Source: Phaffia rhodozyma (lineage: Eukaryota; Basidiomycota; Tremellomycetes; Cystofilobasidiales; Mrakiaceae). From it: a stretch of DNA of 64,000 nt. Made by a program: the position numbers and the translations under genes. How positions within the stretch are numbered: position 1 is the first letter of the stretch; each line of letters starts with the position of its first letter. This document shows positions 37,499 to 52,702 of the stretch, piece by piece. The stretch spans positions 682,001 through 746,000 of the forward strand of contig JACGZH010000002.1 in NCBI GenBank assembly GCA_014706385.1, given 5' to 3'. The notes under the pieces are model-generated. The model searched no databases, was not told the DNA's origin, and saw nothing but the letters and a program-made list of their open reading frames with translations.

Positions 37499-40141
37499 AT
37501 GCTCTCCCTCTTCCCTCTTCTGGTGGCCATCACTGCCACAGCGGTCTCTGCGATCCCACTTGATTCTCTTCAACTTCGAGACAGCTGGGGTCCTTCTGTC
37601 TTAGATGATGCTGTCGAGGTCAAGGGCGATCATCTCACAAAGCAGTATTCTCAGTACGGTGCTCTCAAGAACATAACGAAATCCTGTGGTTCGTTAAACT
37701 CTTCACTCCCCTTTTTTCTGTTACGCGCACCGCTTGACAGTCTGTCGTTGACTATACCAAATCTTTGAAAAAAAAATAAAAACAAACACCAAAATCATAC
37801 CAGTTGTACAGCACAGTGGAGAAGGACAGGATGACACCCCAAATTTACTTGAGGCCGTCGCAAAGTGTGGATCAAAAGATGTCGAGATCGTGTTCGAAGA
37901 GGGCATACTGTATAACATTTATTCGCCTTTCCAACTTAAAAACCTCTCGAACGTTCATTTCAGCATTAAAGGAAACCTCCAGTTCTGTACGCCTACAATC
38001 TCATTTTATAGCAACTTGATTCTGGGACTAATGATGCTTGGTATATCGCTGTTATCTTATATTCCTCTGGATTTGTCATAGCCGAGGACCGAGAGATGAT
38101 TCAAAAGCAAGTTGCCAACATCACCGCCTACGCTGTAAGTGTCTCTAATCTTGTCAGAAGTTCAATGCATATCACTGATTGTTTCTATCTCGGTAATTGC
38201 AGACGTATGGGAAGGCTTATATGCAGTTCACTGGGCAAGATGTCACGATCCAAGGCTCGAAGGATTCCGGGTCAGGTTGGCTCAACTGCTTCGGTCAGAA
38301 ATGGTGGGACATTGAGACCACCAACTATACGAACAATGATCTCTCTGCCAACAGGCCGCAGACTATGGCTTTCGACGTAAAGAGGGGGTCAATTCTTGAT
38401 TTGAAGATCTACAAACAAGTCCGTGTTCTTTCCTTTATATACATCCTGATGAGGTGCGTTTTGCGCTGCCGTACATATAAAGGAAAAAGACTTATCTTTG
38501 CGAGTACATGTTGGATGCAGATCGCTTGGAACATTGCCCTTCTCGGAGAGCACATCTGTAAGTTCTATATCTTACTCGGTAATCAGACTGTTCATGAGGG
38601 CACAAAAATCTAATCAATATTCTTCTGTGTTTCTATTGAAGACCGTTCGTAAGAGTCATGTACTGTTCTATATGCATCAGCAGTTGATAAGCCTTCAATT
38701 CTGTTCAACATATCAGTCAACAACACCTTTATTTGGGGGGTTAGCGAGAGTACCGGGTAAGCGATACTATATGTATTATCGTGCTTTTGTTATACCAGCT
38801 CGACGTATCGTTCTAATATCACCTTTTCTCACAAAGGTATCCTTTCAACACTGATGGAGTCAACGTCAAGTCCGAACATACTCTGATCGAGAACAGTGTG
38901 ATTTACGGAGGTGACGATGTGAGTTTAGCTTTTCACTCACCGAACGTGTTCCTCTCGCGCTCGACATCCTCACATATCGACTTTGTGATGGGTCTTGTAC
39001 AGTGTGTGGCAATTGTATCGGGTGCTCAAGATCTAGTCTTCCGGGAGTGAGTTGATCGTATAAGTCTTCAATACATCCATCACAACTCATATGCTAAATC
39101 CGTGTGATCTCTTTCTCACTTTCTGGTTGTGTGATGTTTTCAGCGCTTTCTGTCGAGGAACTCATGGTCTCTCCATCGGTTCCCTTGGCAAGGATGGGGC
39201 AAACTCAACCGTAGAAGATGTACTTATCAGCGATGTCCGAATCGAGAAGAGGTTGGTGTCTTTGCTTTGTTTTCTTGGTCTGACAGACGATTAGTTGAAT
39301 TGATATTCGATATATATATTAGCACCTACGCCGCTCGGTTTAAAAGCTGGGTTGGAGGAGGAGGTCATGGTATGTCCCATCCACCTCATCCTTATCTAGC
39401 ATCTCAAGCGTTTCGATTTTCTGAAAGTATCAATGTACTCTTTCGTTCACTTTCTGCGAATATATCGTTGTAGCTTCCAACATCTCTTGGGTCAATATCG
39501 AGGCGCGGCAAGTGATCCAGCCTATCTTTGTGACTACGTCCTACTATGACCAACAGGTGAACACCTCATCTGATCTCTTATAGACTGAGTCATTGACTGA
39601 CTGGATGCATGTTTATGGTGCGCGCTGGATATAAAGTTTGGAAAACCAAAGGACGCGCTGAATCAAACGACAAAGATAATTGATTTCACTTTCAAGAACT
39701 TCTGGGGGGATATCGATAGTAATGCCCCCAAGCTATCTGATGCTACGTACGTCCTTCTTTGTACCACGCAACTATCTCATCACGTCGAACAACTAACATA
39801 CGAGCTACGATCAAAAATTAGCTGCGTCACGGACCCGTGCTGGAACTATGTTGAAGGTGCTGATGGTTCCCAAGTCATCATCCTTCAGCTTGACAGATTC
39901 CTCCCAATGTACATCGCTCCTCCACGCTCCTCTCGCATAGAGTCTCCTGTCTCTGACATTGAATTCTATTACATTTGACCTGCCATCATACAGCGACGGG
40001 ATAAAGTTTGAAAACGTACACAACTTTGTGACTTCGAACCGAAAGACTGGAAGTGTGCTTTGCAACCCCGATTACCTGAAACCGGCGGATGTTGATACCT
40101 TGGGATTCCAGTGCCTGAATGGGCCACTTGTCTCTACTTGA
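37499..40141 (+). CDS. GH28 pectinase (polygalacturonase family), secreted
   Basis: Pectin-degrading glycoside hydrolase of the right-handed beta-helix type. ATG at 37499 gives a signal peptide, MLSLFPLLVAITATAVSAI; a GTG nine bases upstream is not needed. The N-terminal part has EIVFEEGILYNIYSPFQL. GH28 catalytic segments are clear: PFNTDGVNVKSE (Asp), YGGDDCVAIVSGA (paired Asp), CRGTHGLSIGSLG (His) and AARFKSW (basic pair). The C-terminal Cys segments CVTDPCWNYVEGA and VLCNPDYL follow. About a dozen short introns. Exo-type enzymes often have this longer layout of about 430 residues, so exo-polygalacturonase or xylogalacturonan hydrolase is likely, but I cannot separate them. Stop at 40141. 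Confidence 0.87.
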
Positions 40142-40706
40142 GAAGAATTGTATAGGGTTGATGTGCCGTCTAGTCTCTCTTTGCCTTCTTGTCTCTCAGT
40201 CGTTATCAGATCATCGATCAAGCTACCATTCCATGGACGTTCTTCGTCTATCTGTGTTTTACGGATTATCTGTATGAATGTGTATTACCTGGGCTCTTAG
40301 CCAATCACTCAGACGTAAACGAAAGATCTATACATCGTTCGAGCAGGTCCTGAATCAAGCAACGTCATTTGAGGTATAGTTCATGAAATCATTTTGCGAG
40401 CCACATGCTGACGCTTCTGTTGTAGTCTCTATGATGAGTTGGATCAAGCTAGTCTATTCCGTTGCAAATAAATTCAGCTTGAACTGACCGACCCACAGAC
40501 CTAACATCACCCAGCTGTTAGGTGCATTTCAACAACCCTAGTTTCTTTTTAATTTAAATAACCTATCCTTACTTTTGCGAAGGCAAAAACGCAAGGTGAC
40601 GCTCCGTGTGTGAGACAGAACATAGGTGAAAGGGCTAAAGGGGACAATTCCCGAATGACTGCTACAGCATGGTTCACACCCTCCCCCCACGTCCCTCCGC
40701 CCGTCT
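40142..40706. other. Convergent 3' flanks GH28 / uncharacterised gene
   Basis: 565 bp between two stop codons. No coding frame or notable repeat seen. Confidence 0.55.
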
Positions 40707-41874
40707 TCAATCGGCTATCATTCCTTCCAAAGCACCCATGACTTTCTTCTGACGATTTCTATCTCCGTCTGAGGACATGGTGGGCACGCCTAGTCTGTCG
40801 AGTTCTGCTTGTTGAGATTTCACATGGGATTCCCAGGTGATCTAGACGAGAAACCAAGAATATTAAGTATAGTGTAAGGATTTGGCCGAGTTTCGGTATA
40901 TGAGCTTGGTTCAGATGAGGCGAGAAAAGAGGTAAGAAAGGAGGTAGTCTTACGGATACCCGATCGTGATAGAACCGGGCAAGAGCACGTTGAAACTTGT
41001 CGACCAACGACTGTTTCTCTCAAATAATGAAGGGCTTGTCAGATAGCGGTAGAATCACAAAGAATGGACACGTAAGTGAATCATGAGGGCAGAGAAGCAA
41101 ACCTTCGTTTCGAACTCGGAAATTCCCTTCTGACCGGTCATCGTTGCTCTTTGAAATATTCAGATCAGCTGCCCTCGATTAGTTGAACAGGTCAAAGACG
41201 ATAGAACAAGAAGTACACGAAAGCGCGTACTTACACTGTATGCGCCATCTGAGCCTTTTGTTTCCATCCTTGTATCAGCGCGGTTCTCTCTTCCGACAGG
41301 GTCTTCTCCAGCGCATCTTGTTCGGCCTTCATCTATAGTCAATCATGGTCAATTCTTTTGTGCTTTCGCCTTGTTTGTGACGAAGAAAGGACGATCAGAT
41401 GAAGAACGGAGACAAACAGCTAGTAATCGGTCGACAAAGACCTGATCCGACATCAATCGGTTCAATATGGGTAAACTGTCCTTGAAGCTTAAATGTTTCA
41501 AATCAGCCTTTGGATCCTCGGACTTTATTGCCGTCGCCGTCAACGGCACACCGGCCGTCCAACTGACATCAGGAGTGTAAACCTGGGGTTGTTGGGTGAA
41601 AAGAGGCGCAAAGGGCGAGTACTCTTGTACAGGAGTCTCCGGAAGCTGCTGAGGAGTGAGTGTGACGTAGGACGTCTCTGTTTGAGCCGTGGTTGTAGCC
41701 GGTATCGACGTGAGATCTCTTGCTGGCTCAGTTGAAGGTGGAAGAGCAGAGACGTTTCGAAGAACAGCCAACAAGGCATCTATCGAACTTGTCTATCGGC
41801 GAGAAAAATCGATCAGAATATACGTCATCTAGAAAATGATCAAAGTATCTACCAACCGTAGGAGTGCCATCCAT
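40707..41874 (-). CDS. Uncharacterised protein, Ser/Thr/Pro-rich N-part and helical C-part
   Basis: I do not recognise this protein. ATG at 41874 gives MDGTPT, joined (donor GTTGGT) to TSSIDALLAVLRNVSALPP. A Pro/Thr/Gln-rich stretch follows, then LSFKDSLPILNRLMSD and VDRLLAV. Later exons read MKAEQDALEKTLSEERTALI, ISEFETKSLVDKFQRALARF and ITWESHVKSQQAELDRLGVP, with the stop after EGMIAD at 40707. The C-terminal half is rich in Glu, Lys, Gln and Leu and looks helical or coiled-coil. About 220-260 residues over roughly five exons. No signal peptide or membrane segment. Reality of the gene rests on consistent splice joints rather than homology. Confidence 0.6.
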
Positions 41875-42359
41875 CTCTCTAAACGGTGCCAAGCGATTTG
41901 TATGAGATCCAGATGAAGAGGGTAAGACCGGTCAGCGTGGGTTGAGTGTATATGTAGAAAGAGGGGTTTGTTAGAGGAGACAATTTGACTACGAATATCC
42001 TGTAGTCGACTAATACAAACTATCTGTAGTCGAGGTTATCCGATATCTGTAGTATAGACATTAGAACATAAGTCTAGTACAGACTAGAGAAATATAGAGA
42101 CACAGGACATTACAAAGTGTCTCTAATGCTTCACTACAAAAAAGTAGGCCGGTTTGTAGTATATTGATCACGTGATTCAGGAACCGAACGGGCCCTGGCC
42201 AATTTTCTTCTCTCTGTGCCTTAACATAATTTTTATTTTTTGGAGAAAACTTTTACCGTTTAACCCAACTGCAGTTTCAAGGTTTAGCCTTTCTCAGCCC
42301 TTCTCTTAACTCTCCTCTCCCTCTCCCTTCCCTTCTCTCTCTTTTTACTCGCAAGAAAC
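41875..42359. promoter_or_regulatory. Divergent promoter with TGTAGT repeats, hairpin and CACGTG palindrome
   Basis: 485 bp between an uncharacterised gene and DBP2. TATCTGTAGT-type copies lie at 41996-42009, 42021-42033 and 42044-42056, with a further TGTAGTATA at 42155-42163. A 9-bp perfect stem TAGAGACAC (42095-42103) and GTGTCTCTA (42117-42125) has a 13-nt loop. ATCACGTGAT is at 42167-42176. The last 60 bp before DBP2 are CT-rich, as in strong fungal promoters. Confidence 0.5.
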
Positions 42360-45958
<3,599 letters not shown>

Positions 45959-46450
45959 ACCATCTAGATTCCCAACCCATTCTTTTTCTCTTCCTAGATC
46001 TTCGTGTTCCGTGCCCTTGATTGGGTTTCTCTTTAGATGTCTTTTCCTCGGAAAAGTTTTCACTGAGTTCATGTTCGGAGAGCATGGTACTTTTGTAGAA
46101 TTCTTTCCTCCTCTTCTCTATTTCGGTCCTTCTTGTTTCTTCTTTGCTTTTCTCACATAAATAAAAAGTTATAAACTATTATACCATGTTTGTTTAACAT
46201 CATATCTTGGCGTGTTTGTCGTGAAAAAGTACTTCGTCAGACGAAGTATCAGTGATCGATACAGTATCTCAAGCCGCCCTGTGTCAAGAATGTAGATATT
46301 CGTTTCGGTCTACTCCGCCGGCAATCCTACCCCATTTTAAGTCCCCTTTTGCCTGAACCCCCAACGCAGCAAGATTAAGTATAGCCAAGCCAAGCCGACC
46401 GACCGACCGACATAACGAAGAAGAAGACGACGACGACATTGAACGATACA
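45959..46450. other. Intergenic DBP2 / PCD1
   Basis: 492 bp. Left half is T-rich 3' flank of DBP2 with AATAAAAAG near 46160. Near the PCD1 start are (CCGA)n at about 46397-46411 and GAA/GAC triplets at 46417-46438. No gene. Confidence 0.55.
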
Positions 46451-47940
46451 ATGACCGTTCCCGAATCTGAACCTACACAACGTAAAAAGCACGAAGGAGT
46501 ACCATCGGAAGCCCTTGCCGCTCTATCCGAGAAAGCCAGAGAATGTATCTTGAATGTGGAAAAATATCCGTCTTGGGTTCCGGGACGGTCGTAAGTCCAT
46601 CATCCATCTGAATAGGCAAGGCAGAGGAAGAGAAGAAGAAATAAAGAGAGAAGAGAGAAGATCATGTTTTACTTATTGCTCCTTGTCCTCCTTCGAATCA
46701 TGTCCATCACGACGGTACCTTCGGTCTCCCATGCTTGCGGGAACTCTGGGCACAAACAACTTGTTGTATGCTTTCGAAAGGTTTGGAAAGGTCAAACGAG
46801 CAGCAGTTCTAGTCATTCTATACGAGAGGAAATCACAACCTGGGCTAAGAGTTTTGATGACAACTCGGTCTCAGCAACTTCGGTCGGTTCTTCAAATCAG
46901 TCTGTCTCTGATATCTGAGGAATAAGTCTGAATGTTGACATTGCTTGGGGCGGGGTTCAACGGGATGGGTTGACATAGCTCTCACCCGGGTCAGTCTGCT
47001 TTACCTGGAGGGAAGGTTGATTCTGAAGATACAAGTGTAGAACATACAGCGGTATGCCTTCTTCAATGGATCACGATACCTAGATGTCAATCAGAAATTC
47101 AATTTCCTGATCCTCTCCCACCTCTCTTCCATCGTTTCAATGTCTGTTCCGCTTTGAAAGCGTCGAGAAGCATACGAAGAAACAAACTTTCCACTAGATC
47201 CAACTCACTCTACTATATTCCCTTTGACGACTCTTGAACCCTTCCTATCCAAATACAACCTCATCGTTCATCCACACGTCGTGTTCGTTTCTGATGAATC
47301 AACGATCGACCATCTGGAAGCAAGCCCGGATGAGGTCGATCGGATATGGGAGCTTCCGCTGGAGAGCGTGCTTGATTTGGCATTCTGGGGGAATCAGACG
47401 GAAGAGGCCAGATCAAAGTTGAGTGTAAAAGGAGAGGAGGATTGGTTATATGAAGAAGATGTTTACTCGACGAGTGATATTCCTTGGCTTGTAAGTTCAT
47501 ATCTTCAAACTCCTTCAATGTTGTCTTCCCTTTCCTGCGCTGTTGGAGCTTAACTGATTATCTCGTTATACTATTTCTCTAGAATGACACGATCTATCGA
47601 ATGCATAGATTCAGAACGACAGAGACGCCTATCAAAGGGCTCTCGTCAGATATCCTGGTATGTCCTTGCTTTCCTCTGTTTTCTTCTTTCAAATATATAT
47701 CATATGATCTCATAAGGCGACGTGAACTCCGTGCCTATCAAATTTTATATCGAATGGCATCAAACTTTATAGATAGAAACCGCTGTGATTGCGTTCGGTC
47801 GAGAGCCTTCCTACGACCGGTTCCCTAGTCTTCAGACCCGAGCAACATGGAATGTCGCGATCGACAAGGTCGTTGAGGAATCCCTTGAGAAAGGGTGGGA
47901 TGAGAGAAGGAAATTAAGAGAATCTCTACCTCAGCGTTAA
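46451..47940 (+). CDS. PCD1: Nudix CoA diphosphatase (Pcd1/NUDT7-like)
   Basis: Hydrolyses CoA or oxidised CoA to phosphopantetheine and ADP; the yeast and mammalian relatives are peroxisomal. ATG at 46451 gives MTVPESEPTQRKKHEG. The family signature LMTTRSQQLR joins across an intron to SHPGQSALPGGKVDSED. The Nudix helix is completed by a further junction, EHTA plus RREAYEETNFP, giving the REx2EE metal-binding core. The C-terminal ETPIKGLSSDIL and IETAVIAFGREP resemble the Pcd1 end. The stop is at 47940. No SKL-type PTS1 is visible, as the protein ends LPQR. About seven exons. Its stop lies only 64 bp from the stop of the convergent TTI2-like gene. Confidence 0.83.
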
Positions 47941-48004
47941 CCGGCCGTTGCTTAGCACTTTATACTATAGTCATTAGATGCGATCGTTCCTTTTTTGATT
48001 TTTT

Positions 48005-49998
48005 TTAGACACATTTTGGTGGGTTTCGTTTGTTTTCAACATCCAGGCGAGTGTCAGGAATAGATTCCACAAAACCCTCAAATATGGACGGGTCTAGAGA
48101 AGCGACAGCTTTCACTTCGTCCTAAGAGCGACCAAGAAAGAGTACCAGTAACGTCGTCGATGCTTTATTCAGTACCAAATATAGAAAGCCACCGGGCGAG
48201 AAGTATTAGAGATAAAGACGAACCAAAAATGCCGGGTAGGACTGAGCCAACAAGCCGAGGATCTGAGATATTTGTTGTTTGAGTGAGAGAGCGGTTGATG
48301 TTACTAAGGTAAGACAACAAATGGAACGAAAAACACGTATCAGAACAACCTGCTCCAAACAAAAGCAGGATGAGGCTTTTACAATGCATCAAAAGAAAAG
48401 TCCGAGACATACACTCGCCCCCAATCTTTTCATTCTCCACCACTGCCACCCAAAGTCTTCCTAACCCGTTGAAAACCTTTCCTCTCCATGCCGCAACTCT
48501 TTTGGGAGCGACTTTCAAGGTTGCAACTAAGAAGACTGAGATAGCTTGCAGGAGGTCTGATAGGAACACCGTCGAGCGAGGGGATGTTGGTGAGAGAGTT
48601 CCTAGCGGTAAGAGAAGAGACGGTAGGATTATCTTGAGACCCAATGTGCAGCGAAGTTAGATGGAAACACATCAGTCTATCGAAGAAAGTCTCCTCATCC
48701 ATTGTCCGGTGATGCTACGGAGATTAGAAGAAAGTACCCACTCCTAAGACTCTGACAGTTCCTAGATCACCGAGAACGCGTACGAGTTCGCCTCCTCTCA
48801 ACCAGGTTGCAATCTCCCGTGCTCCTTCACCTTCTTCACCGCCAGTTCGGTAGATCCAAGTTCCGACCAGACCTCGTTCTATCAACTCATCCAGTGCATC
48901 CGTCTTGGCTTGTGAATTCATAGGATACAAGAGCTCCGTCAGCGCCAGATGGTTCGTCAGTGTTTGCGGCAAAGAAGAGGGTGAAGGAAGATGCAAGGAC
49001 GTGTTGAGGGACTAAATAATGCAGAAAAGAAAGCCAGTGTCAGGTAATTAGGATACATGATAGTAGGATCAATGATGCACAAACTTTGAAAAACAATGCT
49101 CCAATTCCAGTTTGAACCAGCCATTTTCCGCCCCAGCCTCGTTTTATATCAGACGAACCAGACAACGAGGCTTTCTTGGTTTTCTCCAGAAGGGAATAGA
49201 ATGCCCACTGTGCACGAAGTCGGAATATCGGATCTGGGTCATCCATCAAGGTCAATAGCGGCGGAAGAAGGAGAGGAAACGGAGGGGGTTGCGCAGGCTG
49301 TGTAGTTGTCGCACCCCGAAGAAAGAGAAGAAAGACTCATCAGTGGTATACTAAAGAAGTCGCAATGAAGGGGAGACCAAAGTAAGATTTACTTACATCA
49401 AGACCCTCAATAGCTCTTCGCAGAATGTTCCAGCAACCCCATCCTGCCCTCTGCTTCCATTTCTCTCTTTCCGGGGCCACCTCGTCACTAATGATAGGTT
49501 TCGAAAGCGGTCGGAACGATGACATGGATATCTGTGCAGGCGCGCTGGATGAGAATATGGGCTTCAAGGATTCGAGCGAAGGAGGTGGTAGCTTTGTTGA
49601 TAGCAGTTCTAAAACAAAAAGAGAACACATTCAGCCCTGTGGACGGTTTATCATCAGGTAGTCGAACTAGATGAACCGTTAATTTGTTCTGTAACCTCAG
49701 CAGGTAGTATCCAACCTTCCAGCTCTTGTTCTCCAAACAGATTCCTAGTCTCCCATCTGGCGAGTCCTTCAGCCAGACTGATCTTCTCTACCTCCTCGAG
49801 CTCTTTCCCCTCGGAAGAACCCAGCTCAAGAAGCTCTTTAGTCTGATGGATGGCACGCGTCATCGACTCCCTCCATTTGTCGAGCTCCGATCTGGAAATG
49901 GTAGTATGATCTTGATGAGGCGGAGGAAGGAACTCTGGAGGCTGCAGAGAGACCAGGATGCTATGCAGAGGTGGAGGAGGTGGGATAATGACCGCCAT
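48005..49998 (-). CDS. Tti2-like protein (TTT complex, PIKK maturation)
   Basis: Tti2 works with Tel2 and Tti1 as a Hsp90 cochaperone for PI3K-like kinases (TOR, Mec1/ATR, Tel1/ATM). ATG at 49998 gives MAVIIPPPPPLHSILVSLQP; an in-frame ATG at 50037 is possible. HEAT-like helical segments include WGCWNILRRAIEGLD, LLTLMDDPDPIFRLRAQWAF, KWLVQTGIGALFFKSLNTSL and LALTELLYPMNSQ. They match the Tti2 pattern of a DDP..RLR repeat followed by a TG.G.lF segment. A later block, VAAWRGKVFNGLGRLWV, fits as well. The last junction uses donor GTTCGT (complement of 48218-48223), and the first coding intron starts GTTCAT. The final exon reads DEVKAVASLDPSIFEGFV. The sequence is divergent, so I hold this at moderate confidence. 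Confidence 0.62.
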
Positions 49999-50175
49999 CG
50001 TTGTGGGTGATGGACGACTACATGGATGGACGAGCAAGTAGTGGTAAAAGAAGAGGAATGATGTAAATGCTTACTTAAGCAAACGCGACCTCCCTCATTA
50101 AACGGCTACTCCATCAATCAACACGCGCTTCTCTCCGTAAACCTCGACCAGATCGATTGTAAGCAGTCTACAAGG
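49999..50175. promoter_or_regulatory. Short divergent promoter TTI2-like / POLD3
   Basis: 177 bp between start codons. Contains ACGCG cores at about 50083-50087 and 50123-50127. ACGCG is the core of MBF (MluI cell-cycle box) sites that drive S-phase genes in ascomycetes; its use here is inferred. Confidence 0.45.
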
Positions 50176-52320
50176 ATGGATAATAAAGCAAAGAGATGTC
50201 TGGACGTATGGATAGGTCAGGATAAGAAGATCGTACGTTCGTCGGCATTTGGTCTGTGATCAGGGAAGAAACTGTTTGTCGCTCACTGATCTCTTTGGCT
50301 GGCTCTTGTTGGGCGTTCGACTTTGTTAGATGACCTACCGATCTCTTTCGAGAGAACTTGGAGTATCCACCGCTCAGGCCGAATCGTGAGATTCCTTATA
50401 GAAACAGCTGAATCATGGTGTGAATTATCTAGTTCTAACTAACTTTGTCTGTATTGATACATTTAGTATTCTGGCAGAGTACTACGAATCTCATCAGTCA
50501 CTTCATCCGACGTACCTGTTGTCTGGAACTTATTTATCAAAACCCGACGAGTCGAAGGCCATGGATGTCGACGGAAGTCAAAGTCAGGCTACTGTAGAAC
50601 AGATCAATGAGGCTCAAGTTTCAAGGGCGGGGATGGTCGTTTGCAAACCAGATGAGGTGGAAGGTACGTTCGGTTCACATCAACGTTGCGCTTCGCTGTA
50701 AACCGGCTGATTGCTATGGATCTTTCCGTGAAATGTCATAACCAGCAAAGACAAGATTATTTGATCCCTCAACGGCTTCAATTAAGCTGTATTCATTATC
50801 CCCATCTGAGACAAGAGTAAGATTTATCTTCCAAGGTTGGTCATAACTGGAGTTGTCAGGACTCGCATTGACCATCTCTATCACACGTACAGGACCCTTC
50901 CTCTTTGGTTCTTCCTTTTATGACTCTCCTGTCCCACAAAGCCTACAATAACCCTTCTCTGTACGGAACGGTTGCATTTTCGTCATCCACTAACGGCGCT
51001 CTCAAGTCAAAATCAGCTTTGACGGCGGCCGCGCCTAGAAAGAGCGATGTTCTAGCTCCTGCTGCCTCAACAGCAAAGTCGACTTTGAAGCCTGGTCCAA
51101 AGCCCACGTCAGGTGGAAGCGGAACTTTAGGGTTTAGTAAGGCAGAGCCTAAGATTACGGAACCTGTCAAGACTGTGCCGCCTCCGTCCAAACCTATCAA
51201 GAAGCCCATGATCCCAATCTTCTCGTCCGATGACGAAAGCGAAGCGCCTATACAAAAATCAAAATCAGGAGCCAAAGCACCTTCTTCATCACCACCATCG
51301 CCACCGGTTGCAAAACCATCCTCAGTCAAGCGAGTCGACCAGAGTAAGGTGGCTGCACAGAAGAAAGAACTAGAAGGACTTTGGGATATGGACATAGATG
51401 AATCCAAGGAATCCCCTTCGGGACGAGGCCAGAAAGGTTTGCGTTTTCTTCAAGGCTCTTGGCCGAAGATCATATTTTTGGCTCGACGCTAACGTTCGGT
51501 TTTGATTCTGTTGTCACTCAAGGTAAAAAGAGAGACATCTCTCTGGAGGAAGAATCCGATATGGAAGAAGACTCCAAGTCGGTCGTCAAACGCGCTGCAG
51601 CTAAGGCACCAGCAAAACCGAAAACATCGGCTAACAAGAGAGCAGCGACACCCAGTGCTGAAGTGGAACAAAGCATGTTGCTGGAGTCGGAGGGTGCTGA
51701 GAAGAAGAAGATCCGGAAAGTTCGGAGAATAATCAAGACGGTGACGAGCACTAATAAGAGAGGTTATGAAGGTCCGTCTGGATCAAGTTCTTTTGCATTT
51801 GCGCTAGTTTCTTGATTCTCAAGTCAGGCTCTTCTTGGTTTATTTTGTCGTCCTTCTGACATTTTGTCCTTCCACCAAAACTTTATCAGTCACGGAGGAT
51901 GTCTCGACCGATGAATCGTACTGTAAGTCATCGTCTTATTATCTCGAGTATCACTCTGTGTTCTTGTCAATCGACAGAGTCTCTCATCCTCTTGTTTCTC
52001 ACTTTACAGACTCAGATGAATCCACCGATTCTAGACCCAAATCACAGGCAAAGTCTAAAGCTATTGCGTCTGCAAACTCAAAAGGGAGAGCCTCGGCGAA
52101 GGTTTCCCGAGCCGACATCGAGGATGACGAGGGTTCGGATGAGGAAGGGTCAAAGACCAAGCCTCCTCCAGCCAAGAAGTCGAAATCTTCAGCACCTGCT
52201 GTCGCTGAGACCAAGCCGGCTCCGGCGAAGAGGGCTATGGCAATGGCGACGGTGGGTACCAAAGGAAAACCTCCGTTAAAAGGTCAGACCAGTCTAGCTG
52301 GTTTCTTTTCGAAGAAATAG
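50176..52320 (+). CDS. CDC27: DNA polymerase delta subunit 3 (Cdc27/POLD3)
   Basis: Links polymerase delta to PCNA at the replication fork. ATG at 50176 gives MDNKAKRCLDVWIGQDKKI, joined to MTYRSLSRELGVSTAQA, the N-terminal winged-helix region that binds the B-subunit. LAEYYESHQSLHPTYLLSG and TRLFDPSTASIKLYSLS follow. The middle and C-terminal parts are long, disordered and rich in Lys, Ser, Pro and acidic runs (SSDDESE, DIDESKE, EEESDMEED). The last residues are KGQTSLAGFFSKK: Q, L and FF at PIP-box spacing, the PCNA-binding motif expected at this end. About nine exons, with the stop at 52320. The N-terminus plus the terminal PIP box make the identity good despite low overall conservation. 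Confidence 0.85.
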
Positions 52321-52702
52321 GTCAGATTAGAGTATAAGAGGATTCAGGAAGGAAATAGGTCAAATTGAAATTCGAGTACAAGCAACGTCTGTGTTAATCA
52401 TGACCGTCCCATATCGCAATATTCTTAATCAGATGGAGAGAGCCTATGCAGTCGAACAAGTTCTGTTGAAGTCACAAGTCAGTTCAATTGCTGTAGGGAG
52501 TGAACGAGCAAGAGAAACCTATCAGAAAACATGGATGTGAGCGATACTCGAGCGATGTCCTACAGACGCGCTTCAACAGTCAACAATCATCAGCAGATAT
52601 ATTCCACTTTGGAGTCGGCCTGTTCTCTCTTATCAATCACGAACGACATTCTTCTTTTGCGTTTTGAGGACTAGATCAATCGTCGTACATATTCTATGAG
52701 CT
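52321..52702. other. Intergenic POLD3 / NNF1
   Basis: 382 bp between tandem genes: 3' flank of POLD3 and promoter of NNF1. One ACGCG core at about 52566-52570. Nothing else noted. Confidence 0.5.
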
